Below, one piece after another: positions 10,545 through 23,137 of a DNA stretch of 64,000 bases (position 1 is its first letter; each line of letters opens with the position of its first letter). The stretch covers positions 1-64,000 of the forward strand of contig NW_017265177.1 in NCBI RefSeq assembly GCF_001638985.1, in the 5' to 3' direction. The DNA is from Phycomyces blakesleeanus NRRL 1555(-) (lineage: Eukaryota; Mucoromycota; Mucoromycetes; Mucorales; Phycomycetaceae). The position numbers were made by a program, and so were the translations under genes. Below the pieces are notes generated by a model. It had not been told where the DNA came from. It was given only the letters and a program-made list of their open reading frames with translations, and did no database searches.

Positions 10545-13484
10545 ACGACTCCTTCATTTTTGCTCTTGTACAGGTCAGGTACTTTGTCTATCTGTCGCTC
10601 TTTTTCATTTTGCATTGTGCGCCCCTTCCTTCTCCATATTATTATTATTATTATTATTATTATCCTTTACAGTAAAGTACACTATACATTATACACTATA
10701 CATTATACACTATACGCTATATACTCCACCGAAATAAAGCAATCCCACCAACATTTTATGTACAAAATACAGTTATAATTTCTCTAGTCGAATTTTGAAC
10801 AATCCCAGAATTTAACTGATATTTCCAAGTCATCCTCATCACAATTACCCATCAAGCAGAAAGTATATACACACACACACACAAATTCTTAAATTTCTAC
10901 AATAATTTCTGACCTGTTCTTTTTTCTTTTTTATTCTCTTTTTTCTTTATTTCTATAATTTGTCCAGCAGTTTCCTTGACAGTTGTTTCTTTTCTTTTAT
11001 TTTATTTGCGAGCCTGCTGTATGTATGGAAGCAGCATTTGTACTTGAATAAGTACAAAAAGGTAGTGAAATAAAATAATGATAGGCTAATGTGTGTACAG
11101 AGTAAGTCTAGACAAACTGCAGTATCACTATATCGAGCTCTGAGTTTATTTGTATAGTATAAAAAAATAAATGTAGTATATATTTTATTTAGCATTTTAA
11201 AGCAAGCCCACTTTCTTAGACAAAAAACTGTGAATCCTATTAGAAAATAGTAGTCACTCACAGCGGCATTAGAAATATCACTAAAAAATGTGCGGAGTAA
11301 GAAAAATCACGCTCGATATAGTGATAGTGATAAAATTTCTGTCCACCATCCATATCACTATATCGAGCTTTGACTGTAATTACTGTACCTAAATTGTTTT
11401 GTCTCTTTGAGACAATTAGATAATTACAGGTAAAATGTCTGAATAAATGTCTACTTTGTCTGAAAACTAACTTCTCTTTGCTTACAATTACATTTTGATT
11501 CATATAAAACACTAATTAATACATAATATTGGAATGTTATGATTTTTATTGATCCAAATAATAGAAGTATATTAAGAAGAAGTACTAATTTATATGATAT
11601 ACATACAAATATACATATACCTATTGCTATTGCTATTGTTATGTGCTATAATTTTTATCTTAAAAAAACAGCTATTCTCTAAATACTATGATATTGATGA
11701 AGACATGTATATTCCTTAATTGATTCTTTTTATCAAAGATTATACATCTGTCTTTTGTTAGTATTTCTATGCCTGAATCCTACTTTTTAAAAGCCTAAAG
11801 AATGATAATTGAGTATCACCATAAGAACTGCTTATAAGATTTCTCGTGATCTTTGTAGAAGGTGTTATGAAATAGGATGTAACCCGGATTCAGGAGGGGG
11901 GTTTGTTACCGAATGGTAAGCTATTAGATTTGAATAATTTTATTATCTTTAATTCTTGTGCTGGGTTGAAGAAGTTTGGAAGGTGTTTTGCATTGACTGC
12001 AATAACATGGTGGCGTAAAAAATGGGATATATATAAAAGAGAAAGAAATTGGTGCTTGATTAAAATTTGGGTATAAAACATTCTTTAAGCCCTAGAAAAC
12101 TTGGACCAATTCACTAAAATCACCTTTTTTTTTCTATAGGGTAGAAACCTATAATCCAATAAAACGAGTCTAAATTTCAAGCTTTAAAGGGATTTGTGGA
12201 TGCCTGAGAATTTTGGGGTGTGATAGAAAGAAAACTTACTTTAATTATGTTGCTCCAACAATGAAGTTTAGAGGTCTCTATATTAGGGTAGTTTCTTTTG
12301 TATTGTTTGTTGATGGTTATATACCCAAAGGTAACTTATTATGATCTTAGGGGGTACAAGACGAATACAATTACGGAAGCTTTTTGTGTTACAATTATCG
12401 AATTTAAATTCTAGTATGATATCAGTAGAATAGATCAAATAAACCACTTATGTAGACTACACCATTTATGATATATATGTTAGAGTAATGCTTTAAATTG
12501 TTAGCCTGCATTAAGCCTCAAATATACCATCATATTATTGAGGGCAGATACTATATTTCGCTCGGTAAGAATACAGACACCAAAACACATACAGAAGAGC
12601 ACATGAAAGTTAAAACCACATTAATCCATACACTTTTTTTTTAAAAAAAAAAACAAACAAACAAAAGCAAAGCACATTAATCAACCAACTCGTCCGTTTG
12701 TTGAATTTGTTTTAAGAAACGAACTTAATTTCGTGTACAGTGACAATTCTACTATATGTGTCGACTGGAACAAGTTAACCAAATCATTTTCTGACTTACG
12801 GCTCATGTCAAGTAGTGTGGGTTGATATTATGTCCTAAATGTTTCCGCGCTGACTATTAACCAATACAAGCGTGTGTGTACAGATACTTTTCTTTTAATT
12901 ATCAAGACTACAAGTTCGGGACTATAGTAGCAACAGCTCAACCAATCTATTATACCACTTTTGTTTTCAGGGTGAATGATCAACCTTTTCTTTTGGAGTG
13001 GAAACGCCCCAAAGTCATATTGTTGATGGTGTGGCATTTGCTACAAACCTCTAATTAAAAAAATACAAAGTTATTAATATTACTATCGTTATTTTTCAGT
13101 ACTCTTTATATTTCTGCTTAACACTACTCGGTAGCTTTATCTTAATAAGCCAACGTTTTGGTTTTTAAGTTGATCAATAAATGTATATCCAAACCAAAAA
13201 TGTGCGTAAGAAAAAAAAACTTTTTTTAGTGCGCAAAAAAGTCGGAGTATATTAACTTTAATGCCCAAATCTACTAGAAAACCAATAAAGTGAATATAAG
13301 GATAGAGAGAGAAAGAGAGAAAAAAAAAGGCAGAAAATGAAGCCAACTTCAATATGGTAATTTAAACAGTGACGTTACAATTATTATTATTTTTTAAAAA
13401 AAAAAGTGTATCTACGCATAAACCACACCATCATTATTACTATTATCTTTTCATTCTTTGTTAATTCCTCATTAATACTTTGTA
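10545..13484. other. AT-rich intergenic region
   Basis: Nearly 3 kb without a supportable gene. It contains (ATT)n at 10639-10662, an imperfect CACTATA-CATTATA repeat at 10679-10722, (AC)n at 10869-10884, the inverted-repeat set at 11123-11368, and an A/CAAA tract at 12638-12668. The last few hundred bases should carry the NMA111 promoter; no specific element recognised. Confidence 0.45.
11123..11368. repeat. Three copies of TATCACTATATCGAGC, possible pogo/mariner-like MITE ends
   Basis: The 16-mer TATCACTATATCGAGC lies on the plus strand at 11123-11138 and 11353-11368, and its reverse complement at 11311-11326. The last two form a perfect 16-bp inverted repeat around a 26-bp spacer. The rightmost copy continues into TTTGACTGTA, so read inward from that side it is ACAGTCAAAGCTCGATATAG, the general form of pogo/mariner terminal repeats. 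No transposase and no clear duplicated TA at a matching left end were found. Confidence 0.45.
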
Positions 13485-16400
13485 ATGAACGAGCCTCAAC
13501 ATCCTCTTGCAATTGCAACACCCTCGCTTCGACCCATAGTCGAATCGCCTGCGCCAACCGAAACAGCCGAGACACAATCTAGCCTACGTGCTCATCGTGA
13601 TAGTGTGTCAATGGCAACTCTTCTCGAACAAGCACCAGACAAAGTTCCGCGTGGAAGATCCAAATCCCTTGCTGTAGGGACCTTTGGTTGGTCTCATATG
13701 CCACGTTTACCAGTTGACCATGTCATGCCAGCACCTTCGTCCAATGTCCCATATCGTGCTCGTTCATGGGAACCAACTCTGGAAAAGGCCATCCGAGCCA
13801 TCGTATCAATCAAAGCCAGTCATGTCCGTAGCTTCGATACTGAGACCTCTGGTAAGGTTCTTTTCTTCTTCTTTGAGACATGCATACACCATTTAATTTT
13901 TTGCTGATATCAAATCGTCCAAAAGGTGCATACACTGCAACTGGATTCATTGTGGATGCCCAGCAAGGCATTGTTTTAACAAACCGGCATGTTGTATCTT
14001 CCGCCCCAATTGTTGCTCAGGCAGTACTGACAAACTATGAAGAAGTTGATCTTAAACCCGTCTACCGAGATCCAGTTCATGATTTTGGCTTCATGCAGGC
14101 ATGTCGTTGGATCATAAGCTTACATACTATAATTATTAAACTAACCAAAATTTTGAAATATTTACAGTTTGATACATCTAAAATCAAATTTATGGAGCTA
14201 GAAGAAATCGAGTTGAGTCCAGACCGAGCCAAGGTTGGACTTGACATTAGAGTGGTGGGGTAAATACATCAATCTATATATAAACACAAGAAGACTTGCA
14301 TAACTGTATTTTAATCACCGCTCAATAGCAACGATGCTGGTGAGAAACTGAGTATCCTAGCTGGTACTCTTGCCCGTCTCGATCGTCGGTAGTGTATACA
14401 GTAGAGCACAGTTCTTATTTCATTATTTCTAATTCACACTTTGCCTTTATTAAAAGTGCTCCAGAATATGGGGTTGGAGAGTACAATGACTTTAATACAT
14501 TTTATCTCCAAGCTGCGTCCGGCACAAGTGGCGGGTCTTCCGGTAGTCCAGTACTTGATATCGATGGCCACGCAGTAGCATTGAATGCAGGTGGTGCCAG
14601 TCGTGCTTCATCTAGCTACTATCTTCCCTTGGATCGTGTAAAGCGCGCATTGCTCTTTATTCAAAGAGGGCGCCAGGTTCCACGCGGTACACTTCAAACC
14701 GAATTTGAGTACCAGCCTTACAATGAGGTACGCAGACTTGGACTCAAGGCCCACATCGAAGAAAAAGTGCGAAGCCGATTCCCTGATGAAACAGGCATGC
14801 TTGTAGTACGATCCGTACTTCCCAAGGGTCCGGCAGATAAAGTGTTGGTTCCAGGCGACATTATAATTGGCTGCAATGGCCACATGGTTCCTCACTTCAT
14901 CAGTCTGTTCTCGGTTCTTGATGACTCTGTCGATAAAAACGTCACTCTAACCATCAGCAGAGGAAAAAAGGTCCAAGATGTCACAGTGGCTGTCCAGAAT
15001 CTTCATTCTATCACACCCGATACCTTTGTCGAGATTGGCGGTGGTGTTGTTCATGATTTGTCTTATCAGCTAGCCAAGTCTTATTCGCAGCCTGTTGAAG
15101 GTGTCTATGTTGCAACCTCTGGACATATGCTTGCAAGTGCCAGTGCATGGCGCAAGAGTATAATTGTCAGTGTCAACAATATTCCAACTCCGGATCTAAA
15201 AGCATTTGTCAATGCAATGCAAACTCTTCCTGATGGCTCCCGTGTTCCAATTCGGTGGGTTTTTGAATGAACAGACTTAACAGCGTGAATATTTCTCATT
15301 TAGCTATCAATTAGATTTTATTCACTCCAAAAGGCTTACAAGGACAAGATAATGATTATGCACGTTGACCGACACTGGCACAAGTTCCGTGTCGCTGTCC
15401 GTAATGGTAATAGAAACACATCTACGAATTGGACTTCAAGCTTATTCTTTTTTTAATAATATTAATCTACAGATCTCACCGGATTGTGGGACTTTACTGA
15501 GATGCCCCCTCCTCCAAAGAAAATGTCTTATCTCCCATCTTCAGCCACATTTCCTCCTCTTGATCCTTCACTTGCATTAGCTCAAAGACTTATGCCATCG
15601 TTCGTTGCCATCGACTTTTATTTACCATACCTCGTAGACGGAATGAAGGGTACACAATTCTATGGATCTGGCTATGTTGTATCTACCAACCCCCCTTTGA
15701 TTGTGTGTGATCGCGACACTATTCCTATCAGTATTGGAGATATATTTATTACCTTTGCCAACTCTATCATCATCCCAGGGAAGATTGTATTTTTGCATCC
15801 CTTCTACAACTACGTGCTCGTAAGCTACGATCCAGCCCTCATCGGAGAAACTCCCATAAAACCAATCGATTTCAGTCCAGTTGAGCTCAATCAAGGTGAT
15901 GAACTTAACTTTGTGGGTGTCGGAAACGACCATTCGATTATTCTACGTAAGACTACCGTGAGCTCCATCTCTAACGTCGGTACACGTGAATGTTCTCCTC
16001 CGCGATGGCGTGCCATGAACGTTGAAGGAATCAAGATTGACGATTCAATAAATGCCCAAGGAGGTTTGTTGGTTGATGGAGAGGGAAGAACGCAGGCTCT
16101 ATGGGTCAGCTACTCTACCCAATCGGAAAAGGGCAAGGATACATCCTTTATGTCTGGTCTGTCGGTTGGACTAATTAAGTCTACTCTTGACAAGTGTCGT
16201 CTCAACCAACCTATCACTTTCAAGGGCCTTGACGTAGAGCTGTGGACAATGCGTATTGCGGCTGCACGTACTCTGGGACTTTCTGACGAATGGGTCCGTA
16301 AGATTGAGCAGAGTGGCAGCACACGCCACACGTTGTTGTATGTGTTGAACATTCTGGACGATCGTAGCCCATGCGCTCGTGTATTACATGTCGGCGATAT

Positions 16401-17046
16401 CATTCTTAGCATGAATGGCCGACTCGTTACTCGCATGTCTAGTATTATGCAAGTATATGAACAAGATACAGTTACTATGATTGTACTGAGAGACGGTGCT
16501 GAAATTGAGGTCAAGGTTCCTATGAGTGAGTTTAGCGGATTTGAAACTACCCGGGTTATTGGCTGGCAGGGTGCTCTTATTCAACGTCCTTACAAGGCTG
16601 TTCTTGAGCAAGTCCGTGATGTACCTCAAGGTGTATATGTGTCCTGTACTCTGTACGGATCCCCTGCTTCTCATGTACTTCGTCCCGGCGTATGGATAGT
16701 CGAGGTCCAGGGAAAACCTGTCAAAGATTTGGATTCATTTTTAGCTGTAATCCACAAGCATGAAGAAGAAATGTGTCGTCGTAGACGTCCCAGTTACATA
16801 CCTCCTGTCCGTCGTTCTGCTGAACAACGCGCAAATATTACCTTCTCTGATGAGGAAGCACTCAAGACAGATGATGTTGAGGACGACGATGACACTAACG
16901 ATGAGGGTTATGTCCGCATCAAGACGGTTAGCCGCAATGGCACAGTTCGCGTTGTGGCTGTAAAACTGGATTTGCATTACTGGGATACTTGGCAGCTAGT
17001 TCTTGATCCTAATTCTATTTGTGGGTGGATCTGCAAAGATGCCTAA
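13485..17046 (+). CDS. NMA111: NMA111, HtrA-like nuclear serine protease
   Basis: Seven exons: 13485-13851, 13926-14098, 14168-14259, 14329-14388, 14457-15258, 15334-15406, 15473-17046; 1046 aa, the usual NMA111 size. The first half is an active HtrA-type protease: His144 (TNRHVV), Asp175 (RDPVHDFGF) and Ser259 (GTSGGSSGSP). PDZ-like segments follow (for example GPADKVLVPGDIIIGCNG). The second half repeats the protease fold with the triad lost (CDRDT where TNRHV would be), followed by further PDZ-like segments, the degenerate tandem layout typical of this family. Yeast Nma111 acts in the nucleus in apoptosis-like death and lipid homeostasis. The C-terminus has an acidic DDVEDDDDTNDE patch. 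Oddities: intron 2 (14099-14167) starts with GC (CAG|GCATGT), and intron 5 uses a weak GTTTTT donor (15259). Both choices are forced by frame and by family alignment. Confidence 0.93.
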
Positions 17047-17485
17047 ATTTTTGAAAGTATTTATCGACCCCTGTTTTTTTTTTATATCGATTATATGTTT
17101 ATATGTATTCTTTATCTCTTTTTGTTTTATCATTTTATTCCAATACATGCCACATCTAAAAATAAACAAGAGCATCAGTGGAACTGTCTAATATCAAGGG
17201 ATTGGTGAACCCCCTGATAAAGACTCTGTCTCTCTTGGAAAAAAAAATTAAAGACTGACTGTGATATTGGATAGATATGTTTAAATTTTCTGTTCTGTAA
17301 TATCCATCTTCTTCTGGGAAGAACTCTAGAGCTTTATATAATAGGGAGGGGTTTCACCAGTTCTCGATGCTTAACATTTCGATGTGGCAATACTTTAACC
17401 AGCATCCAATACAGTATTCTAATTCCCAACAACATGTTGACCATTTGGAGCACATTTCGTGTTTTGTATTCAAGCGCAAGTTATG
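17047..17485. other. Intergenic, NMA111 3' flank
   Basis: T-rich 3' flank of NMA111 followed by sequence that may be the degraded beginning of the relic at 17486. No gene. Confidence 0.35.
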
Positions 17486-17790
17486 CAGAAAGACTTCCTA
17501 AAGGCGCTTGTCAACTATTGGCATCAGCTTTCGTAGAACTCGTCACTATTTATAGAAATAGCATAGTGGAGAACTTTGAAAATAAACTTTAAATATATTT
17601 TAAATGTTGTTTACAAAATACATTTATTGTAAGCCATTATTTGTGCTCGTTTGTAGCAAAATCTAACATCTCTGTGATTTGTAGAATATGCACCCGAAAG
17701 ATGTCGCTTACAATACAGAAGAGTGCTGTATTGAAGGAGACAACATAGGGCACTCATCGATGCTAAAAATGGAAGACATCTACGACCCGC
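17486..17790 (+). pseudogene. Second relic of the putative Fanzor/TnpB-like family
   Basis: The piece CQLLASAFVELVTIYRNSIV and onward to ENFENKL (about 17507-17590) matches SQCLAHAFTEVATSYQNEIV...KFANKL of the 4973-6540 relic at 16 of 27 positions. Both are followed by an apparent intron ending TTGTAG and then an exon starting MHPKDVAYN (17688) versus MNPNDVHNI. The shared intron position shows that the two are copies of one intron-bearing gene and not retro-copies. A stop directly follows the first piece and only about 300 bp is recognisable. Confidence 0.4.
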
Positions 17791-18321
17791 ATCGAAAGGC
17801 GCGTCTCTGATTAAAATTACGGGTGCTTTTGAGGATATAATGGAAATTATGTCGATTGTTCTTGCTTTGTTTGGAATCTCAGAGTATAAAGCTTGAAAAG
17901 ATCATCTTTTTCTATATTAAAGCCTTGAAATTTAATGGGATCAAAGCTCCATCGTCGAATTCATTGACAGATGATTAGCTTATAGCACGATTATACTACT
18001 GGCTTTGATAATCTAGTGTTTACTTTGGAAAAATATATGCTATCCCATTCATCGGCTCACTTTCAGACGCTAGAAACATTCTTGTTGAAATTACCATAAA
18101 TTTAGCCAGAAGTCCCCTATAAGTGTCCCGGGATAAAAGTAAAGAATGGTAAAAATCTGGGTAATTTAAGCCCAAAAAAGTCTATAGGGACGATATTTTC
18201 AAATTTTCTTTGAGCTTGCCTCCCTCTCGAATATCAATAAATAAAGACATATTTTTATTCCCTTTTCACTTCGATTCCGTCTCTAAGTGTATCTCCACTA
18301 TAACACATCTAGTACATAACA
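17791..18321. other. Intergenic with a small inverted repeat
   Basis: GTCCCCTATA at 18112-18121 pairs (one bulge) with TATAGGGAC at 18183-18191, enclosing about 60 bp that includes GTCCCGGGATAA. It could be a small fold-back element or a structured 3' signal. Nothing else seen. Confidence 0.3.
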
Positions 18322-19240
18322 CTACCTAGTCACGTGGTGAGGACGATATGTCTTCTCTTTCTTTTCAACCCTATCCTTGCTCTTCTTCTTGCTCTTTTTT
18401 GACTTTGACTTTGACTTTTTCTTATTTTTGTTCTTAAAATAGGCTGCCATTGGGTCCTCAGAATCAACATCGCTCTGCTCAGACCGTTCACTCTCTTCTT
18501 CCACTAATAACCAGGTTAATTATATATGTTTTTAACTAATGTGTGCATAATAAAGTAGTTTTGTAGCTCTTACCTTCAATCATAGGTGGAGCCGCGTTCA
18601 TCTTTTGGTAAAGTTCAGGATCCTCTTCTTCGCCTTCTTTTTTGTGGCGCTTGGGACCATAAGAATGATCAACACGTAGAGTACGGTCGAGAACCTAAGA
18701 TGTGAAAGAAGAAAGTAGATTGTTAAGAGTTTTTTTAATGCTATTACTTATGACATTTTATTCAATTGACTTACAGTTCCGCCGTTAAGGTTATCGACAG
18801 CAAGTATAGTACTACGTTGGTCGGCATATTGAATAAACGCAAATCCTCGCGACTTTCCAGTCTTTTGGTCTCGGATCAATTCGACATTAATTATCTCTCC
18901 ATATCTGTTTTGTTGTTGTTTTTATTGTTGATGTTGATGTTGGTGTTGGTGTTTTATATTCTGTCAATGTCCATCAGCTCGAAACTTTTACGAGATGCTT
19001 ACAATCAAATGATGACTCACTGAGAAAATATGCAGATAATATCGCCTTCAGTCAGATCAAAAGGAATATTGCCTCCAAAAACCCAAGCAGTGTCGCTGTA
19101 TTGGGCATGCCAGGAAGCAGTGTCTGACCATTCACCATTATTGATCTCGCGTAAGTTTATTCTCTGAATCTCTTTTACAACGCTATAAGATGTGATGAGT
19201 TGGGTGTTAAATGTAGATAATCTGGTACATCTTACTTCAT
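18322..19240 (-). CDS. IST3: IST3/RBMX2 (Snu17), RES-complex spliceosomal RRM protein
   Basis: Five exons on the minus strand: 19240-19236, 19182-19021, 18904-18775, 18694-18574, 18503-18322; 199 aa. The first coding exon is only ATGAA; the join gives [15 protein letters not shown], the conserved start of this family. A single RRM runs over about residues 33-110, with RNP2 at [10 protein letters not shown] (34-43), the hallmark [17 protein letters not shown], and RNP1 [10 protein letters not shown] (73-82), then [14 protein letters not shown]. After the RRM come [16 protein letters not shown], an acidic linker and a Lys/Ser-rich tail. Ist3/Snu17 with Bud13 and Pml1 forms the RES complex that helps activate the spliceosome and retain unspliced pre-mRNA in the nucleus. 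RBMX2 is the human counterpart. Confidence 0.93.
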
Positions 19241-21099
19241 TGTCTGTTAAGTGCTTATGAGAGAAGCAACTGTAATTGCATAGTTAAATTAGCCAAGTTT
19301 GTCAGGTAAGCCTAGAAACAAAGTCACGCGTATACCTCACTATAAAAAAAAAGGTTCATTATGATCCTTTTACAGTACAGTACAGTACTGTATTTTTTTT
19401 TTAAAAAAAATTATTTAATTCTTTAATAAATAAATATAGCCAATTTTTTTTCTTTACATTAATAAAGATGTATTTTATGGTCCAAGTAAATATTGAAATC
19501 AAGGCTTTTTTGGAAGTTTTTCATATTTAAAAGCGCATTATTATTATTATTATCTAATTAGAAATTGAAAGTGAAAATGTACCAACGACAAAACTATTAA
19601 GAATCTTATATCTTGGTGTTTTTGTGCTAGTTCAAATTAATTTGGAGAGGATAAACAATGCTTCATTTGTTGATGTCTGTTAACATACACTAAAGGTTAC
19701 TGGCAGCACATTTTGTATGTATATATAACTTTATATAATTAAATAATTTTTTTTAAAAAAATAAGTCGAAAATAAAAGAGAAAAGAAGTAGAGATCGTCG
19801 TTATTTGATGGGTACGGTCCTTCAAGGGTTTCAAGGTCATCAAGGCACGAGTGAAGCCACATGTACATTAGAGGTCGTACATTTCGTAATAGGCTCGTCT
19901 TTAAAGTAAATATTATTACCATTATTCTTACTTGCCATCAAATTATTTGATTACCAGATTCTGAGTAACAAGCTCGATATAAAAAGAAAAGAAAAGAAAG
20001 AGAGAGAGAGAGTTGACACTAACCTCTTTAACTTGATATGATGATAAATGCTCAGAAAATGATCAAGAAATAAATCATGTATATTATATCTCACCCTTTT
20101 TTGTTTTTTTGTTTGATATTAATATTCACTCATAAAATCATTTGTCAGTTAATATATGCTTGGACTTGTACACTGTAAAATGTGATGGGATAACTGTGCT
20201 AATGCTTTTCATATGGTTTGTACGATGGGTGTACAAGAAGTGTGTGCAGGGAGTATGTGTTTTGTACTTATGCTGGCACAAGAAAAAAAACAAAAGGTCG
20301 AATGATGTACAGTATCGTAGTCACCCCCCTCGTTTCCCGAGGTCTATTTATTTTTGGTAAACTAAGGCAAGAATAATGGGTGTTTGGGCAAGATAAGCAA
20401 CCCACAAGAAACAGGCGATGCTGAACACTGAGGCAAGAAATGAAATCCCTTACCAAGCTTAGACACTTTAATTGTCAAACAAAATATCTTAATGGCTGTT
20501 GTTTTGCTTTGCTTTTTGGTCGAATTCGGTTCTTTAAACAATCTTCTTTCTACCAAGGCATTATCAGATTGGAAACATATGAAAGGGTAGCAACATGAAC
20601 AACAACAATGGAAAATAGGAGTTACTGACAATCAACCAAGGAACTTATAATTGCCAAAATTATCATCCTTTTTATTGACCAAGTTGTGTTTACCAATAAA
20701 GTCTTAAGGTAAGAGTATATAGAATAGAATAGTGTAATATGAGTGGTATAATGTAGTGTAGATTTTATTCTTTTCTTCAAATGAAAAATATGAAATATAT
20801 TCAAGACCAATAGAATCTTCCCAAAATACAATCATCCATCTGATAGGCTCAATCCACCTTTTACTGAGCAGCCAAAGGATAATAGAGTCTTCCGATAGGG
20901 CACTGTAGTACATACATCCCTCACACCAAAAGGTCTAACTGTGACTTGCCTCGAAAGAAAGGAGGACGGTAGATGAAGTCTAAGATTAGTTCCCCTACTT
21001 GTACTTCCTGCTCTTCTACTTCATTAACTCTTTTTTCATTATTATTTTTCCCTTTTTTTGTGTGCGCTTTTGTGTTTGTGTGTGTATATCTACCAAATA
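19241..21099. other. AT-rich intergenic region between divergent genes
   Basis: Promoter space for IST3 (minus) and SIP5 (plus). It contains the palindrome TACAGTACTGTA inside an ACAGT repeat near 19372-19392, a T10A8 inverted run right after it, and a purine microsatellite (GAAAA/GA)n at 19982-20013. No gene is supportable. Confidence 0.45.
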
Positions 21100-21356
21100 A
21101 TGGGTGCCAATACATCAAGAGAAAGCGGCAAGTCGACCACCCAGTCGATGCATCATACCCACCAGAAGATTGAGGATCTTGTTGACCTCGGCTCCATCTT
21201 ACCTAATGGTCTTTATCCTTCTACTGAACAAGACTTTGACTCTCGCAGTGTGCGTAATCTTATCATGACACGGAAACTTGCTCCATTCTACAAAGGTAGA
21301 TTCCACAAGATTAAAATGCTAAAAAGGAAAATTGGCTTACATAGTATATATGCGCA

Positions 21357-21391
<35 letters not shown>

Positions 21392-22780
21392 CAAGGTCTC
21401 TCTGACGCACCGGAGCCAGTGGCCGACAGTCTTAGTGTACCTGTTCCTCAAACGTCTCTCTCGCTGGTCGACAGTACGACTCGACCCCGCAGTGTATCCA
21501 ATAGCAGTCGGACTCGGTCAGGAGGGCCGACTACCACCAGGCCCCGCAGTGCATCAAGCAGTAAGCGGGAACTGGCAAATGTAGCTAAAGAACGACAGAA
21601 ATTGACAATGGAACGGATGAAACAACGAGAACGAATGTTGTACAATGATGCAGTTGAATGTCCCATTTGTTTTCTGGTGAGTATATATAGAAAAAAAAAC
21701 ATTATAGCAAGGATTTGTGCGTGTAGTGGATGTAGAGATAACACATCTTTTTTTTTCATCTTCCTTTAAGTATTACCCGTCCAATACAAATTACTCTCGG
21801 TGCTGTGACCAACCAATCTGCACTGAATGTTTTGTACAGATTAAGCGACCTGTTGACACGCCCTCAACACCTGCTACCTGTCCCTTCTGCATGGAAGAAA
21901 ACTATGGCGTGACATATGAACCACCTGCCTGGAGTGATCGCCAATCTGCCCAGCAAAGACCCCTCCAAAATAACCCCAGCACAGGTACTCGCCACACTAC
22001 GTCGGGTGGTGGCGAAGGTGCTAGGCCAAGACGTCAATGCATCAGTCACACCCGCCCAGAAGTAGTTCTTGTTGGTAAGATTTTTTCTCTTTATACACAA
22101 TGAGCATGTAAATATATATATGTATATATATATTTATATACGTTGGTGCGTTAGACCATGTGAGACCCGATTGGCAGCAGAAGCTGGTTGTCCCGGCCAA
22201 GACAGCTCGTACAGTCTCCAGACGCAATTCAGCTTCGGCTGGTCCATCCTCCCGCAACTTCCTGCGCACTGCCGCCGCATTGACCCGCCCAGGGAGATCT
22301 GCATCCTCAGCAGCATCAACTGAACACAACCAATATTTGTCCAACATGCGAGACCTTAACATGGATCTTGAAGAATGGATGGTGGTTGAGGCAATTCGTC
22401 TCTCTCTTCTCGAAGAAACTGATCGAGCAGCAAAGGCAGCAGCAGAGGCAGAGGCAGAGGCAACAGCAGCAGAGGCAACAGCCACCACCACCACCACCAC
22501 AGCAACAGCAACAGCAACAGAAGGATTACCTGCAGGTAGAGGTGAAGAATCAGGAACAGAAGCAGTAAGAGCACCTCCGACAACAACTTCAGAATCATCT
22601 ACATCTACAAATCCACCTCCAGTACCCCCATCAGTAACTATTCAGGCCCATGATGATGATGATGACGACGATAAACCTTTGGTTCAGTGCACCCAAGCGC
22701 CTGTGGTTATAGTTACAGAAGACAGACATGAGAGGGATGAACGGCAGTCATGTGATCCTGACTCTCGGGCGATATACTGA
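21100..22780 (+). CDS. SIP5: SIP5-like RING-type protein
   Basis: Four exons, 21100-21295, 21396-21676, 21771-22074 and 22155-22780, give 468 aa with GT-AG introns. MGANTS at the start suggests N-myristoylation (Gly2). The segment [18 protein letters not shown] and the cysteine array ECPICFLYYP (C154, C157), [12 protein letters not shown] (C170/C171, C176, C179) and [15 protein letters not shown] (C196, C199) form the RING-like zinc module specific to the Sip5 family. Yeast Sip5 binds the Snf1 kinase and the Glc7-Reg1 phosphatase. A second conserved block, [20 protein letters not shown] (about residues 327-346), is the other Sip5 signature. It is followed by Ala/Glu and Thr repeats encoded by GCA/ACA/ACC microsatellites, and a DDDDDDD run. 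The repeats are probably length-variable and non-essential. Confidence 0.9.
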
Positions 22781-23137
22781 ACATTTTAACTGTATAAAAC
22801 AAAGTACCTTAAAATACAAAAACAAAAACAACAACAACAGCAGCAGCAGAAAAGATCAACAGCGACACCAGAAGAAAAGGATGGTTGAAGGATGTGGATA
22901 CAAACCCTTGTGTGTATTAAGGATAGGGGGAGAGTGTAGATGAATTTTTTAAGGGCTTTTCATCCTTTAGGCCCGCTTCCATGCGTGGCGTGTACAAAAC
23001 GAGATTGTCTTTTTTATATAATGTACACATATATATGTATACACATAATATATCTATATATATATATATATTCCTTCTCAGCAAAATCCTTTCTTCTTCA
23101 GTTTCTTTTATTTTTTTGTAAACGCAAAATCAGTGAG
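22781..23137. other. Short intergenic stretch
   Basis: Contains an (ACA)n/(GCA)n tract at 22819-22850, probably SIP5 3' UTR, and (TA)n runs near 23026-23071 shortly before the lectin start. No gene. Confidence 0.4.

Noticed and set aside
10294..10737. Plus-strand ORF overlapping the zinc-finger gene and its 3' flank
   Set aside because: Out of frame with clear C2H2 coding sequence and running into CAAA and ATT microsatellites.
14608..16977. Several antisense ORFs inside NMA111
   Set aside because: Shadows of a strongly supported coding frame; no motifs.
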